18,033 nucleotides of DNA from Algisphaera sp039180025 (GTDB taxonomy: Bacteria > Planctomycetota > Phycisphaerae > Phycisphaerales > Phycisphaeraceae): NCBI GenBank assembly GCA_039180025.1, contig JBCDDZ010000062.1:1-18033 (forward strand), given 5' to 3'. The position numbers were made by a program, and so were the translations under genes. Under the pieces are notes generated by a model. The model did no database searches, was not told the origin of the DNA, and was given only the letters and a program-made list of their open reading frames with translations. Positions 1-6,567 of this stretch are shown here, one piece after another. Position 1 is the first letter of the stretch. The number at the start of each line of letters is the position of its first letter.

Positions 1-436
1 CGGTCTCGTATTTCACCCGCTCGGCCCAAGTGTCGAGCCGGGCCAAGAGCTTTTCGATCGTGGCCGGGGTGAGGTCATCTGACCCCGGCAGGCCGGAGGC
101 GCACAGCAGATTGACGCGGGCTATATCGACCTTGGCCAACTCATCGGGCGACAACACCAACAGGCTGTTGAACGTCTGGGGCGCGTTAGTAGCGGTCGGA
201 GTTTGAAGCGAGGTTGGCTGGATGACGGCTTCGGTCGAATGACCCGCGATCGAGCGGGGCGACGGCAACGACGTGGCCGCGGCCAAGCCGATGGCGATCA
301 GTGCCACGGAAAGCAGGCCCAACTGGAAAGCGACTTTGCCCTGCTTCGATTTGGTGGGTGGGCTACCTCCTTGCCCCGCGCGAGGGATAGCCCGGCGTTT
401 CTTGGTCGGTCTGGATTTCCCGGTGGATCGGCTCAA
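1..436 (-). CDS. Membrane-anchored or secreted protein of unknown function, 5' part only
   Basis: An open frame reads leftward from a TTG at 434-436 to position 1 without a stop, so the C-terminus lies outside the window. The protein starts with a basic stretch (K, R and P rich, about residues 5-40). One hydrophobic segment follows (FQLGLLSVALIAIGLAAATS), which could be a signal anchor. A Pro/Thr-rich linker leads into a helical domain containing NLLCASGLPGSDDL and LDTWAERVKYET. From memory, similar 'LNLLCA-GLPG' stretches occur at the start of conserved planctomycete proteins, but I cannot assign a function. There is no ATG in frame. The TTG overlaps the stop of an upstream small ORF (TTGA), which supports this start. 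Third codon positions are less G/C-biased than in the genes on the right of the window. Confidence 0.6.
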   Translation of the reverse strand, partial: MSRSTGKSRPTKKRRAIPRAGQGGSPPTKSKQGKVAFQLGLLSVALIAIGLAAATSLPSPRSIAGHSTEAVIQPTSLQTPTATNAPQTFNSLLVLSPDELAKVDIARVNLLCASGLPGSDDLTPATIEKLLARLDTWAERVKYET

Positions 437-633
437 TGCATGCCCCGTGATGAGATTGTCGCAATGTCACCGTGGGGTGAGTCCAGGTCAATGTCTGCGT
501 CACCGACCAGCAGATTATCGGACGAGATTTTTCCTCCGGGGGCAGCCTTGAGATACCGCTCGATCCCCAGACCCGCCAAACACACCCACTGGTGCAGGTA
601 GAAGCAATTCTGGGGTGCGGGGTATCTCGGCAC
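433..633 (-). CDS. Possible small protein (66 aa) coupled to the leftmost gene
   Basis: This leftward frame runs from a GTG at 631-633 to a TGA at 433-435. The stop overlaps the proposed TTG start of the next gene by two bases, as in translationally coupled genes. The predicted product is about 66 residues, begins MPRYPAPQNCFYLHQWVCLA, and has an acidic stretch (GDADIDLDSPHGD). I recognise no domain. The amino-acid composition looks protein-like and the codon bias resembles the gene it overlaps. The longer version of this frame, reaching 927, runs antisense through a tRNA and is not credible. It could also be a chance open frame in a leader. Confidence 0.3.
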   Translation of the reverse strand: MPRYPAPQNCFYLHQWVCLAGLGIERYLKAAPGGKISSDNLLVGDADIDLDSPHGDIATISSRGMH

Positions 634-651
634 GATGATATGTGACCGGGC

Positions 652-788
652 CGTATCCCCTAGCGTATCCCCGCGCTCTCGGTTAGACTGCTCCGTCCTG
701 GCACCCGGAAGAGCATTTTTTGCACCGAAAGGGATACGCCAGGGGATACGCTCCGGGGATACGCTCCGGGGATACGAAAAGGGATACC
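652..788. repeat. Iterated 9-bp motif GGGGATACG, seven copies in two orientations
   Basis: Two inverted copies (CGTATCCCC) lie at 652-660 and 664-672. Full forward copies lie at 742-750, 755-763 and 768-776. Copies with one or two mismatches at the edges lie at 730-738 and 780-788. The forward copies are spaced 12 to 13 bp apart, as in iterons or multimeric operators. The block sits about 50 bp before the tRNA-Ala gene and upstream of the leftward small ORF. It could be a protein-binding array for promoter control, or arm-type sites at an integration locus. No protein that would bind it can be identified from this window. Confidence 0.7.
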
Positions 789-834
789 GAGAACCTGATC
801 GTAAGTATCGAATAATTAAATAGTTGAAATACTC

Positions 835-907
835 GGGGCCGTAGCTCAATTGGGAGAGCGCTGCGTTCGCAATGCAGAGGTTGAGGGTTCGATCCCCTTC
901 GGCTCCA
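835..907 (+). tRNA. tRNA-Ala (anticodon CGC)
   Basis: A complete cloverleaf can be drawn. The 7-bp acceptor stem GGGGCCG (835-841) pairs with CGGCTCC (900-906), with one G-U pair. The D arm is TAGCTCAATTGGGAGAGC. The anticodon stem CTGCG/TGCAG closes the loop TTCGCAA, giving anticodon CGC. The T arm contains GGTTCGATCC. A907 is the discriminator base, and the 3' CCA is not encoded (TCC follows). The tRNA is intact and is followed by a strong terminator. Mobile-element debris begins just downstream. Confidence 0.97.
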
Positions 908-912
908 TCCGT

Positions 913-947
913 AACCCCGAAAAACACTACGTTTTACGGGGTTTTTT
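913..947 (+). terminator. Rho-independent terminator of the tRNA gene
   Basis: AACCCCG (913-919) pairs with CGGGGTT (937-943). Inside it, AAAAC pairs with GTTTT with a one-base bulge. A run of six T residues (942-947) follows. It lies six bases after the tRNA 3' end. Confidence 0.9.
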
Positions 948-959
948 ATGCCTCCATCT

Positions 960-1072
960 CTACCCAATCGAGCGGCACCTAAAAAGCCGCAGCGTGACGC
1001 TCGGCTCGGCCGCGACCGCTTGTTCGAGCGTCCGCAGGTCGGCGGCGGTCAACTGAGTCGGCCGTTCGGACC
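960..1072 (-). pseudogene. IS630-family transposase fragment (N-terminal helix-turn-helix part)
   Basis: The leftward frame reads PTQLTAADLRTLEQAVAAEP followed by SVTL and reaches a TAG at 960-962 soon after. The LTAADL..LE..VAAEP..TL pattern is typical of the winged-helix linker region near the N-terminus of IS630-family transposases. Only about 37 codons remain and no catalytic DDE residues are present, so this is debris from an insertion. The assignment rests on recognised motif similarity, not on a search. Confidence 0.55.
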
Positions 1073-1073
1073 G

Positions 1074-1679
1074 CTACGCTCCGGGGCCAGACATTGCTCG
1101 ACGTTGAGCCGCCGGTGGGAGAACCGGTTGGCCCACGCGGGGGGCGGCCGCCCGACCTCGAGCCACGCCCGGCGTTGGGCCTCCATCGGCCGTCGGGTGA
1201 CCGGGTGCTCGGCCATGCCGCGGGTCCAGAGCCCGCCGCCGCGTCGGCCGACGTGTGGGTGCCGCCGGTAGGCGTCGTCGTCGCCGTCGTCGAGCACCCC
1301 CGCTTTCGAGGGTGCTTCGGAGGGTGCGGCTATCGAGGATCACGGCGGTGGGCTCGGGCCCTCGGCCACCCGGCTCACCCAGAAGCCGACGCAAGTCGTC
1401 GGCGATCTGCAGGAAGATGTGGGAACGCCTCCACCGTCGGGATTGTGGATCACCGGCTTGCCACGGCGGGAAGTCATGGGGCAGGTCACGCCATGGGCTG
1501 CCGGTGCGGACGATCCACCGCAGGCCGTTGAACCGCTCGCGGAGCGGGTGTCCACGCGGTGGAACGTCTTCACACATAAGGGTGAGCTATGGGACGACGA
1601 ACGCCCACTCGTCATCGGCCAGGTCGCTGGGGGAGGGCTTCCTTGCCCTCCAGAAGAGCAGGCTCTCAAGAAAGTGCAT
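1074..1679 (-). pseudogene. IS5-family transposase remnant, broken by a stop and frameshift
   Basis: A frame starting at the ATG at 1677-1679 gives MHFLESLLFW..., then SDLADDEWAFVVP, then an in-frame TAG (1587-1589). It continues with LTLMCEDVPPRGHPLRERFN, GLRWIVRTGSPWRDLPHDFP and PTAVILDSRTLRST. These are characteristic of the N-terminal half of IS5-group transposases. After about position 1290 the frame shifts into a low-quality stretch ending in NRFSHRRLNVEQ, which loosely resembles the C-terminal arginine-rich part of such transposases. Much of the DDE catalytic core is missing. The element is dead, and I could not find its terminal inverted repeats. Confidence 0.8.
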
Positions 1680-1735
1680 AAAAGGCTTTATTTTATTGAT
1701 ATTATGAATTTTATTTTGAGATAAACTATTGCTTA

Positions 1736-1999
1736 GTGAAACGTTGCGGATTAGACCATCGTGTCGTCGTGGTGGTCGGCGGGGCCACCGGCTTAGGCCT
1801 GTCGGGGTCGGCAGGATGCGCTGCGCAAGGTGCGAAAGCCGTTTTGGTCGGACGCCGGGCCGAGTCGGCTGAAGCGGCGTGGGACCATCCCGGTCGCGAC
1901 CACGCCCCAGCCGTCGTCGGCGATGCGTGGCAATCCAGCCGGATATCCTTGGCCCAATCGAAACCCGATGTCGGGTTGTCTACCCATTTCGTGATATGA
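1736..1999 (+). pseudogene. Truncated short-chain dehydrogenase (N-terminal Rossmann part)
   Basis: This 87-codon frame with a GTG start encodes an SDR nucleotide-binding start. VVVVVGGATGLGLSG (about residues 10-24) carries the GxxxGxG-type glycine motif, and AAQGAKAVLVGRRAES gives the second strand with the arginines expected after it. SDR enzymes are about 250 residues with a YxxxK catalytic pair. This frame stops after about 65 SDR-like residues, and the end (KPDVGLSTHFVI) does not look like an SDR. It is therefore probably an internally deleted gene. Its TGA overlaps the ATG of the next gene (ATGA), so the original operon joint seems kept. An AT-rich stretch (1690-1735) just before it may hold a promoter, but no clear one is visible. 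Confidence 0.6.
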
Positions 2000-2949
2000 C
2001 TTTCGTACGCACCGTCCTCGGCGATCTTCCTTCGGGTCCGGACGACCCCGGCCTCGGATGCGGCAACGCGCACGAACACCTTGCCCTGGACGGACCGTTC
2101 GTTGCCGATCGATTCACAGATTTCCTGCTCGACGATCCGGAAGTTGTCGCTCAAGACCTGCGGGCCTTCAAACAACACGGCGGGGGTTGGGCCATCGACA
2201 CGATGCCCACCGGCCCGGGCCGCAACCCCCGGAACCTGATGGAGGTGTCCCGGCGCTCGGGCGTCGCGGTGGTGGCGGCCACGGGGCTGCATCTGGCGAT
2301 GTATTACCCGGACCGCCACCCCATGCTCGCGATGGGCCGTCGTGAGCTGAGCGCTTTATTCGTGCGTGAGATCGTGTCTGGGGTCGATGAGCCGGGCACG
2401 GAGTTCGCGTCGTCGCTGAAAGCCGGGGTCATCAAGGTCGCGGGGGGGCGTGGCCGTCTCGATGCTTTACAGCGTGAAGCTTTTGCCGCGGCGGGGCGGG
2501 CATCGGCGGAGACGGGCTGCCCGATCATTACCCACTGCGAAGCGGGCACGGCGGGGCCGGAGCAGATCGATCGCCTGCTGGAGGCCGGGGCCGACCCGCG
2601 CCATGTCGTCTTGTCGCACTGCGACCGCATCCCGGATCGAAACTATCACGCGGACCTGCTGCGGACCGGCGTTACCCTGGAATACGACAACCACTTCCGT
2701 ACGCTGCAACGCAACGGGACCTGCCCCACGGCCGAGCTCGTCGCTGATTTGATCCGCGAGTTTCCCGACCAGATCGTCGCGGGCATGGATCTGGCTCGCC
2801 GTTCGTATTGGCCGGGCTTCGGCGGCGGGCCCGGTCCGGTATGGCTTGTCACGGCTTGGCCCGATCTGCTGCGACAGCACGGCGTTGCCGATCACGCCAT
2901 CGAACGAATCCTGACCCACAACCCGCGGCGCTGCTTTTCGTTTGCGTAA
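1996..2949 (+). CDS. Phosphotriesterase-family metal-dependent hydrolase (lactonase-like)
   Basis: This 317-residue amidohydrolase-fold protein keeps the full binuclear metal site of the phosphotriesterase family: HEH at residues 26-28 (GNAHEHL), the probable carboxylated lysine K147 (GVIKVAGG), H180 (THCEAG), H208 (LSHCDRIPD) and D265 (AGMDLARR). It therefore looks catalytically intact. Many bacterial members hydrolyse sugar or acyl lactones rather than phosphotriesters, so lactonase activity is a reasonable guess, but the substrate is unknown. The ATG at 1996 overlaps the stop of the truncated SDR. The open frame extends further upstream to 1879, but that extension is arginine-rich, overlaps the SDR, and is probably not translated. 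A dehydrogenase-lactonase pair would fit oxidative sugar breakdown. Here the dehydrogenase is broken. Confidence 0.88.
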   Translation: MTFVRTVLGDLPSGPDDPGLGCGNAHEHLALDGPFVADRFTDFLLDDPEVVAQDLRAFKQHGGGWAIDTMPTGPGRNPRNLMEVSRRSGVAVVAATGLHLAMYYPDRHPMLAMGRRELSALFVREIVSGVDEPGTEFASSLKAGVIKVAGGRGRLDALQREAFAAAGRASAETGCPIITHCEAGTAGPEQIDRLLEAGADPRHVVLSHCDRIPDRNYHADLLRTGVTLEYDNHFRTLQRNGTCPTAELVADLIREFPDQIVAGMDLARRSYWPGFGGGPGPVWLVTAWPDLLRQHGVADHAIERILTHNPRRCFSFA

Positions 2950-2984
2950 AAGTCCGATGGACCCCCGACATAGCCACGGTCTAG

Positions 2985-3131
2985 GTGAACCGTGACGTCA
3001 AGTCGTGGCTGCGGCGGGTCGCGGCGAAGCCCCTCGACGGCCTGATCCAGACGACAGCCGGTGCCTTGGGCTACGTCGTTCCCGACGAATGCCAGAATGA
3101 CTTCGAGCGATGTGGATACTGCCCGCCGTAA
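2985..3131 (+). pseudogene. IS630-family transposase fragment (C-terminal end)
   Basis: A frame from 2985 to the TAA at 3129-3131 reads DVKSWLRRVAAKPLDGLIQT, then TAGALG, then DECQNDFERCGY. The 'DVK..LR....PLD.L...' block ending in a 'C.NYF.HCGY'-like tail is typical of the extreme C-terminus of IS630-family transposases. A TAG sits just before the readable part, and the catalytic core is absent. It lies in the gap between the phosphotriesterase-like gene and the secreted hydrolase and ends 14 bases before the hydrolase ATG. Confidence 0.7.
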
Positions 3132-3145
3132 AACGGATTGCTTTC

Positions 3146-4591
3146 ATGAGAATCGTTGCCTGGGCGGTAACGTGTTGGGTGGTCGGGTCGGCCGGGGGCC
3201 AGCCGGCCAGGGCCGAGGTATCTCCGGCTGGCGCCTGGCGGGGCTCGCTTCAAGTGCAGGGCATCGCGTTGCGGCTATTGCTCAACCTGTCGGTCGATGG
3301 GGACAACGGGTGGGTGGGGACGCTCGACAGCCCGGACCAGGGGGCAACAGGTCTGGCGATCAGCGAAATCACTTTTGATGACCGGACGCGGACCCTGAGT
3401 CTTGCCCTACCGAACATAGGCGCGCACTATCGCGGGACGCTCGACGACGCCGGCGTCCTGCGCGGGGTCTGGGTACAGGGAGCGGAGCTTCCGCTGGACT
3501 TTGTGCGGGTGGAGGGTGAGACCGGGTTAAAACGCCCGCAGGAACCGACGCCGCCGTTTCCGTATACCGTGGAAGCGGTCCGTTTCGGCGGGCCGGGCGG
3601 CGAACACACGTTGGCCGGTACGTTGACGCTGCCTGAAGGCGATGGGCCGTTTCCCGCGGCGATTTTGATCACAGGTTCGGGTCCGCAGGATCGGGACGAA
3701 ACCCTTTTCGGACATAAGCCGTTCTGGGTGATCGCGGACGACCTGACGCGGCGTGGGGTGGCCGTGCTGCGGTACGACGATCGGGGCGTGGGTGGGTCGA
3801 CGGGTGATTTTGCGGGCGCGACGCATCTGGACTTTGCGGAGGACGCGCGGGCGGCGGCGACGTATTTGCGTAGCGACCCGCGTATCGATAAAGATCGCCT
3901 TGGGTTGATCGGTCATTCCGAGGGGGGATTGATTGCGCCGCTTGTAGTGGCAAACGACCAAGCGATAGCGTTTGTGGTGCTGCTTGCCGCACCGGGCGTC
4001 CCGTTGGACCATCTGCTCATAACGCAGTTCGAGCGCCAACTGTATACGGAAGGCATTCAAGCAACAGACCCGCGGTTCGTTGCGAGCATCACGGACCTGC
4101 GGGCGGTGTTCGACTTATTGCTTTCGGCGAGTAACCAAGAAGAGATTGCAAAGGTACGCGACGAGGTCCATAAACGTTTCACCCGCATTCGCCTGCGTAG
4201 CTTCCCCGGCGAAACCTCGACAAAACTATCCTCCGTCGATGCCGCCGCGGTTGAGCAACAGGTTGATACTTGTTTAGGGGCTTGGTTCCGCACGCTGCTT
4301 GCTCACGATCCGGGACCGGCGCTGCGGGCATTGGATGTGCCGGTCTTGGCGTTGAGCGGCAGTCTCGACGTTCAAGTCGATCCGCAGGCGAACCCTTCGG
4401 CGATGGAGGACCGCTTCGCGGAGAGCGGGCATCCCGATGCGACGGTGACGGTGCTGCCGGGCTTGAATCATCTGCTGCAACCGGCGACCACGGGGCAGGT
4501 CGCTGAGTACGGCCAGATCGAAACCACCGTGGATCCTGCGGCGTTGGAAGCGATAGGAGCGTGGCTCGAGACGCGCTTCGTCAACGAGTAA
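3146..4591 (+). CDS. Secreted alpha/beta hydrolase (S9/dienelactone-hydrolase-like esterase or peptidase)
   Basis: The product is 481 residues from the ATG at 3146. A signal peptide is evident (MRIVAWAVTCWVVG..., cleavage likely after ARA at residue 23), so it is exported. Residues 24-130 form a beta-rich N-terminal domain. The hydrolase domain follows, with LTLPEGDGPFPAAILITGSG near the oxyanion hole, FWVIADDLTRRGVAVLRYDD, and GHSEGG containing the nucleophile S258. The other members of the triad are probably D408 (SGSLDVQVDP) and H442 (GLNHLLQ). All three are present, so it should be active. Relatives act on small esters or peptides, and the substrate here cannot be told. The frame could start at 3110, but that would overlap the transposase remnant and put residues ahead of the signal peptide. 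Confidence 0.9.
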   Translation: MRIVAWAVTCWVVGSAGGQPARAEVSPAGAWRGSLQVQGIALRLLLNLSVDGDNGWVGTLDSPDQGATGLAISEITFDDRTRTLSLALPNIGAHYRGTLDDAGVLRGVWVQGAELPLDFVRVEGETGLKRPQEPTPPFPYTVEAVRFGGPGGEHTLAGTLTLPEGDGPFPAAILITGSGPQDRDETLFGHKPFWVIADDLTRRGVAVLRYDDRGVGGSTGDFAGATHLDFAEDARAAATYLRSDPRIDKDRLGLIGHSEGGLIAPLVVANDQAIAFVVLLAAPGVPLDHLLITQFERQLYTEGIQATDPRFVASITDLRAVFDLLLSASNQEEIAKVRDEVHKRFTRIRLRSFPGETSTKLSSVDAAAVEQQVDTCLGAWFRTLLAHDPGPALRALDVPVLALSGSLDVQVDPQANPSAMEDRFAESGHPDATVTVLPGLNHLLQPATTGQVAEYGQIETTVDPAALEAIGAWLETRFVNE

Positions 4592-4721
4592 AGGTTTACA
4601 CTTTTGTTTGCAGGGATGGAGCCGGGGGCGGAAACGGGGCGGGACGAGACGAAGCTGTCAGCGCGGGGGCGGGGCGGGTAATCTAGTAGACGGTTTTCGG
4701 ACACCCCCCCTGCTGCTGCTT

Positions 4722-5738
4722 ATGGCTGACCGTGGTGAGACAACTTTTGAACGGGACGCGGCGCTGGGCGTGGGCCGGCGGGTGCTGCGTGAGCAGAGCG
4801 AAGCGGTGGGCGGGGTGGTACTGGGTGAAGGGTTTGGGGAGGTGGTGCGGCGGCTGGCCACGGCGCGGGGGGCGGTGCTGGTGTCGGGACTGGGCAAGAG
4901 CGGGATCGTGGGGGAGAAGATCGCGGCGACGCTGTCGTCGCTGGACGTGCCGGCGTTTTTCGTGCACAGCTCGGAATGCTTCCACGGGGACCTGGGGCGG
5001 TTCCGGGCGGGGGACGTCGCGGTGCTGCTTTCGAACAGCGGGGCGACGCCGGAGGTGGTGCAGTTGGCGCAGCTCTGCCGGGCGCGGGGGGTGGGGGTGG
5101 TGGCGTTGACGGCGGAGGCGGGGTCGCCTCTGGGGCGGGCGGCGGACGAGGCGGTCGCCTACGGGAAGGTGGCGGAGAGCTGCGCGATGGGGCTGGCGCC
5201 GACGACCTCGACGACAGTGCAGTTGGCGGTGGGCGACGCGGTGGCGGTGGCGGTGTCGGAGGCGCGGGGGCTGACCGAAGCGCGGTACGGCGAGAACCAC
5301 CCGCGGGGGAGCCTGGGGATGGCGGGGCTGACGCTGGCCCAGGTGGTGCGGTACAAAGCGGGGCAGACGCTGGCGCTGATCGACCCCGCCACGCCGATCC
5401 GCGAGGCGTTTACGCTGAGCGAGCACGAGGCGTCGCCGATGCGGCGGCCCGGGGCGATCGTGGTGGCCGACCCAGGGCAGAAGCTGGTGGGGCTTTTCAC
5501 CGACGGGGACTTACGGCGGGCGTTTCTCGAGCACGGACCGGGGGTGTGGGAGCAGCCGATCCGAGGCCACATGACGCACAATCCGACGGCGGTGCGGGGC
5601 GATCAGACGGTGAAAGAGGCGATCGCGGTGATCGAGCGGCACCGGTTCGACGAGCTGCCGGTGGTGGACGGCGAGGGGCGGGCGGTGGCCCTGCTGGACA
5701 TCCAAGACCTCATGGCGCTGAGCCTGTTCCCGGCTTGA
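4722..5738 (+). CDS. kdsD: D-arabinose-5-phosphate isomerase (KdsD/KpsF/GutQ family)
   Basis: This enzyme converts D-ribulose 5-phosphate to D-arabinose 5-phosphate, the first step toward KDO for lipopolysaccharide, in the cytoplasm. The 338-residue protein has a SIS domain (about 40-185) and two CBS domains (about 210-335). Visible motifs are GLGKSGIV (K59), FHGDLG (H88), SNSGATPEV (E111), AESCAMG (E152), LAPTTSTT and HPRGSLG (H193). With the start at 4722, K59, E111, E152 and H193 fall at the residue numbers I recall as catalytic candidates in E. coli KdsD, which supports this start over the upstream one at 4608. The last motif has HPRG where HPGG is usual. No Shine-Dalgarno site is visible. 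The 3' end overlaps the convergent methyltransferase gene by 29 bases. Confidence 0.95.
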   Translation: MADRGETTFERDAALGVGRRVLREQSEAVGGVVLGEGFGEVVRRLATARGAVLVSGLGKSGIVGEKIAATLSSLDVPAFFVHSSECFHGDLGRFRAGDVAVLLSNSGATPEVVQLAQLCRARGVGVVALTAEAGSPLGRAADEAVAYGKVAESCAMGLAPTTSTTVQLAVGDAVAVAVSEARGLTEARYGENHPRGSLGMAGLTLAQVVRYKAGQTLALIDPATPIREAFTLSEHEASPMRRPGAIVVADPGQKLVGLFTDGDLRRAFLEHGPGVWEQPIRGHMTHNPTAVRGDQTVKEAIAVIERHRFDELPVVDGEGRAVALLDIQDLMALSLFPA

Positions 5739-6507
5739 GGCCGCGGTAGATCGCGGCGATGCCCAGGGTCAGCGAGCGGGCGGAGACGCCGGTGAACTGG
5801 TGGTCGGCCATCAGGCGCAGGAGCTGGTCTTTGCTGGCGAAGGTGTTGATGCTGCGGGGCAGGTAGCGGTAGGCGCCGCTGCGGTCGCGGGCGATCCAGG
5901 AGGCGGTACGGGGCATGAGCCAGCCACTGTAAAAAGCGTTGCCCCAGCGGACCAGGGGGTTGGGCGGGACGGTGAACTCGAGAACGATCAGGCGGCCGCC
6001 GGGGCGGAGGACGCGGGCGAATTCGGCGAGGGCGGCCGCGGGGTCGGCGACGTTGCGGATGCCAAAAGCGATGCTCACGACATCGACACTGGCGTCGGCG
6101 ACGGGCAGGCGTAGGGCGTCGCCGGCGTAATAGGTCGGGCGCTCCGGGCCGGGGTCTTTTTGGTTCGCCACGGCGAGCATGGGAACGGTGAAGTCGATGC
6201 CCACCACGTGGGCGGCGGCGGTGTCCTGGAAGGCGAGCGACAGGTCGCCGGTGCCGCAGGCGACATCCAGGACGCGGTCGCCGGGCTGGATGTCGGCGGC
6301 GCGGACCGCGGCGCGGCGCCAAGCCTGGTCCCGGCCCAGCGAATGGACCCGGTTGTTCAGGTCGTAGCTCGGGGCGATCGCGGCAAACATCTGCTCGACG
6401 CGGCGGGCTTTGTCGGGCTGGGCGTGGGGGCGGTCCAGATCGGGCGCAGCCCAGGCGGGCGGGGCGTCCGCGGCGGCGGGATCGGGGTGAGAGGCGGTGC
6501 GGGGCAA
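5710..6507 (-). CDS. ubiE: Ubiquinone/menaquinone C-methyltransferase (UbiE/MenG)
   Basis: This 265-residue SAM-dependent methyltransferase performs the C-methylation in quinone synthesis. The family signature stretches are present: FAAIAPSYDLNNRVHSLG..QAWRR (about 41-64), the SAM-binding motif VLDVACGTGDLS (79-90), IAFGIRNV (147-153) and LRPGGRLIVLEF (167-178). The first 30 residues are a Pro/Ala-rich extension beyond the usual start, and a shorter start is possible though no clear internal ATG precedes the conserved region. Most bacteria of the suspected group use menaquinone, so the demethylmenaquinone reaction is the more likely one. Its quinone product would serve the malate:quinone oxidoreductase encoded further along. 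It lies 60 bases downstream of the M48 protease gene on the same strand and may be cotranscribed. Confidence 0.93.
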   Translation of the reverse strand: MPRTASHPDPAAADAPPAWAAPDLDRPHAQPDKARRVEQMFAAIAPSYDLNNRVHSLGRDQAWRRAAVRAADIQPGDRVLDVACGTGDLSLAFQDTAAAHVVGIDFTVPMLAVANQKDPGPERPTYYAGDALRLPVADASVDVVSIAFGIRNVADPAAALAEFARVLRPGGRLIVLEFTVPPNPLVRWGNAFYSGWLMPRTASWIARDRSGAYRYLPRSINTFASKDQLLRLMADHQFTGVSARSLTLGIAAIYRGLKPGTGSAP

Positions 6508-6567
6508 CGTGGGGCTCGGGGGAATGGGACGCGGCGGCGTGAGGTTACGTGAAAGAGAGAGCGGAAC

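Noticed and set aside
433..967. Longer leftward frames (to 927 and 967) with stretches such as GDRTLNLCIANAALSQLS
   Set aside because: These read antisense through tRNA-Ala. This is a well-known kind of spurious frame produced by tRNA sequence. Only the part below 634 was kept, as a low-confidence small ORF.
907..3145. Genomic island with a duplicated tRNA 3' end (attL/attR)
   Set aside because: No second copy of the tRNA 3' sequence and no integrase gene were found in the window. The debris is better explained by IS insertions.
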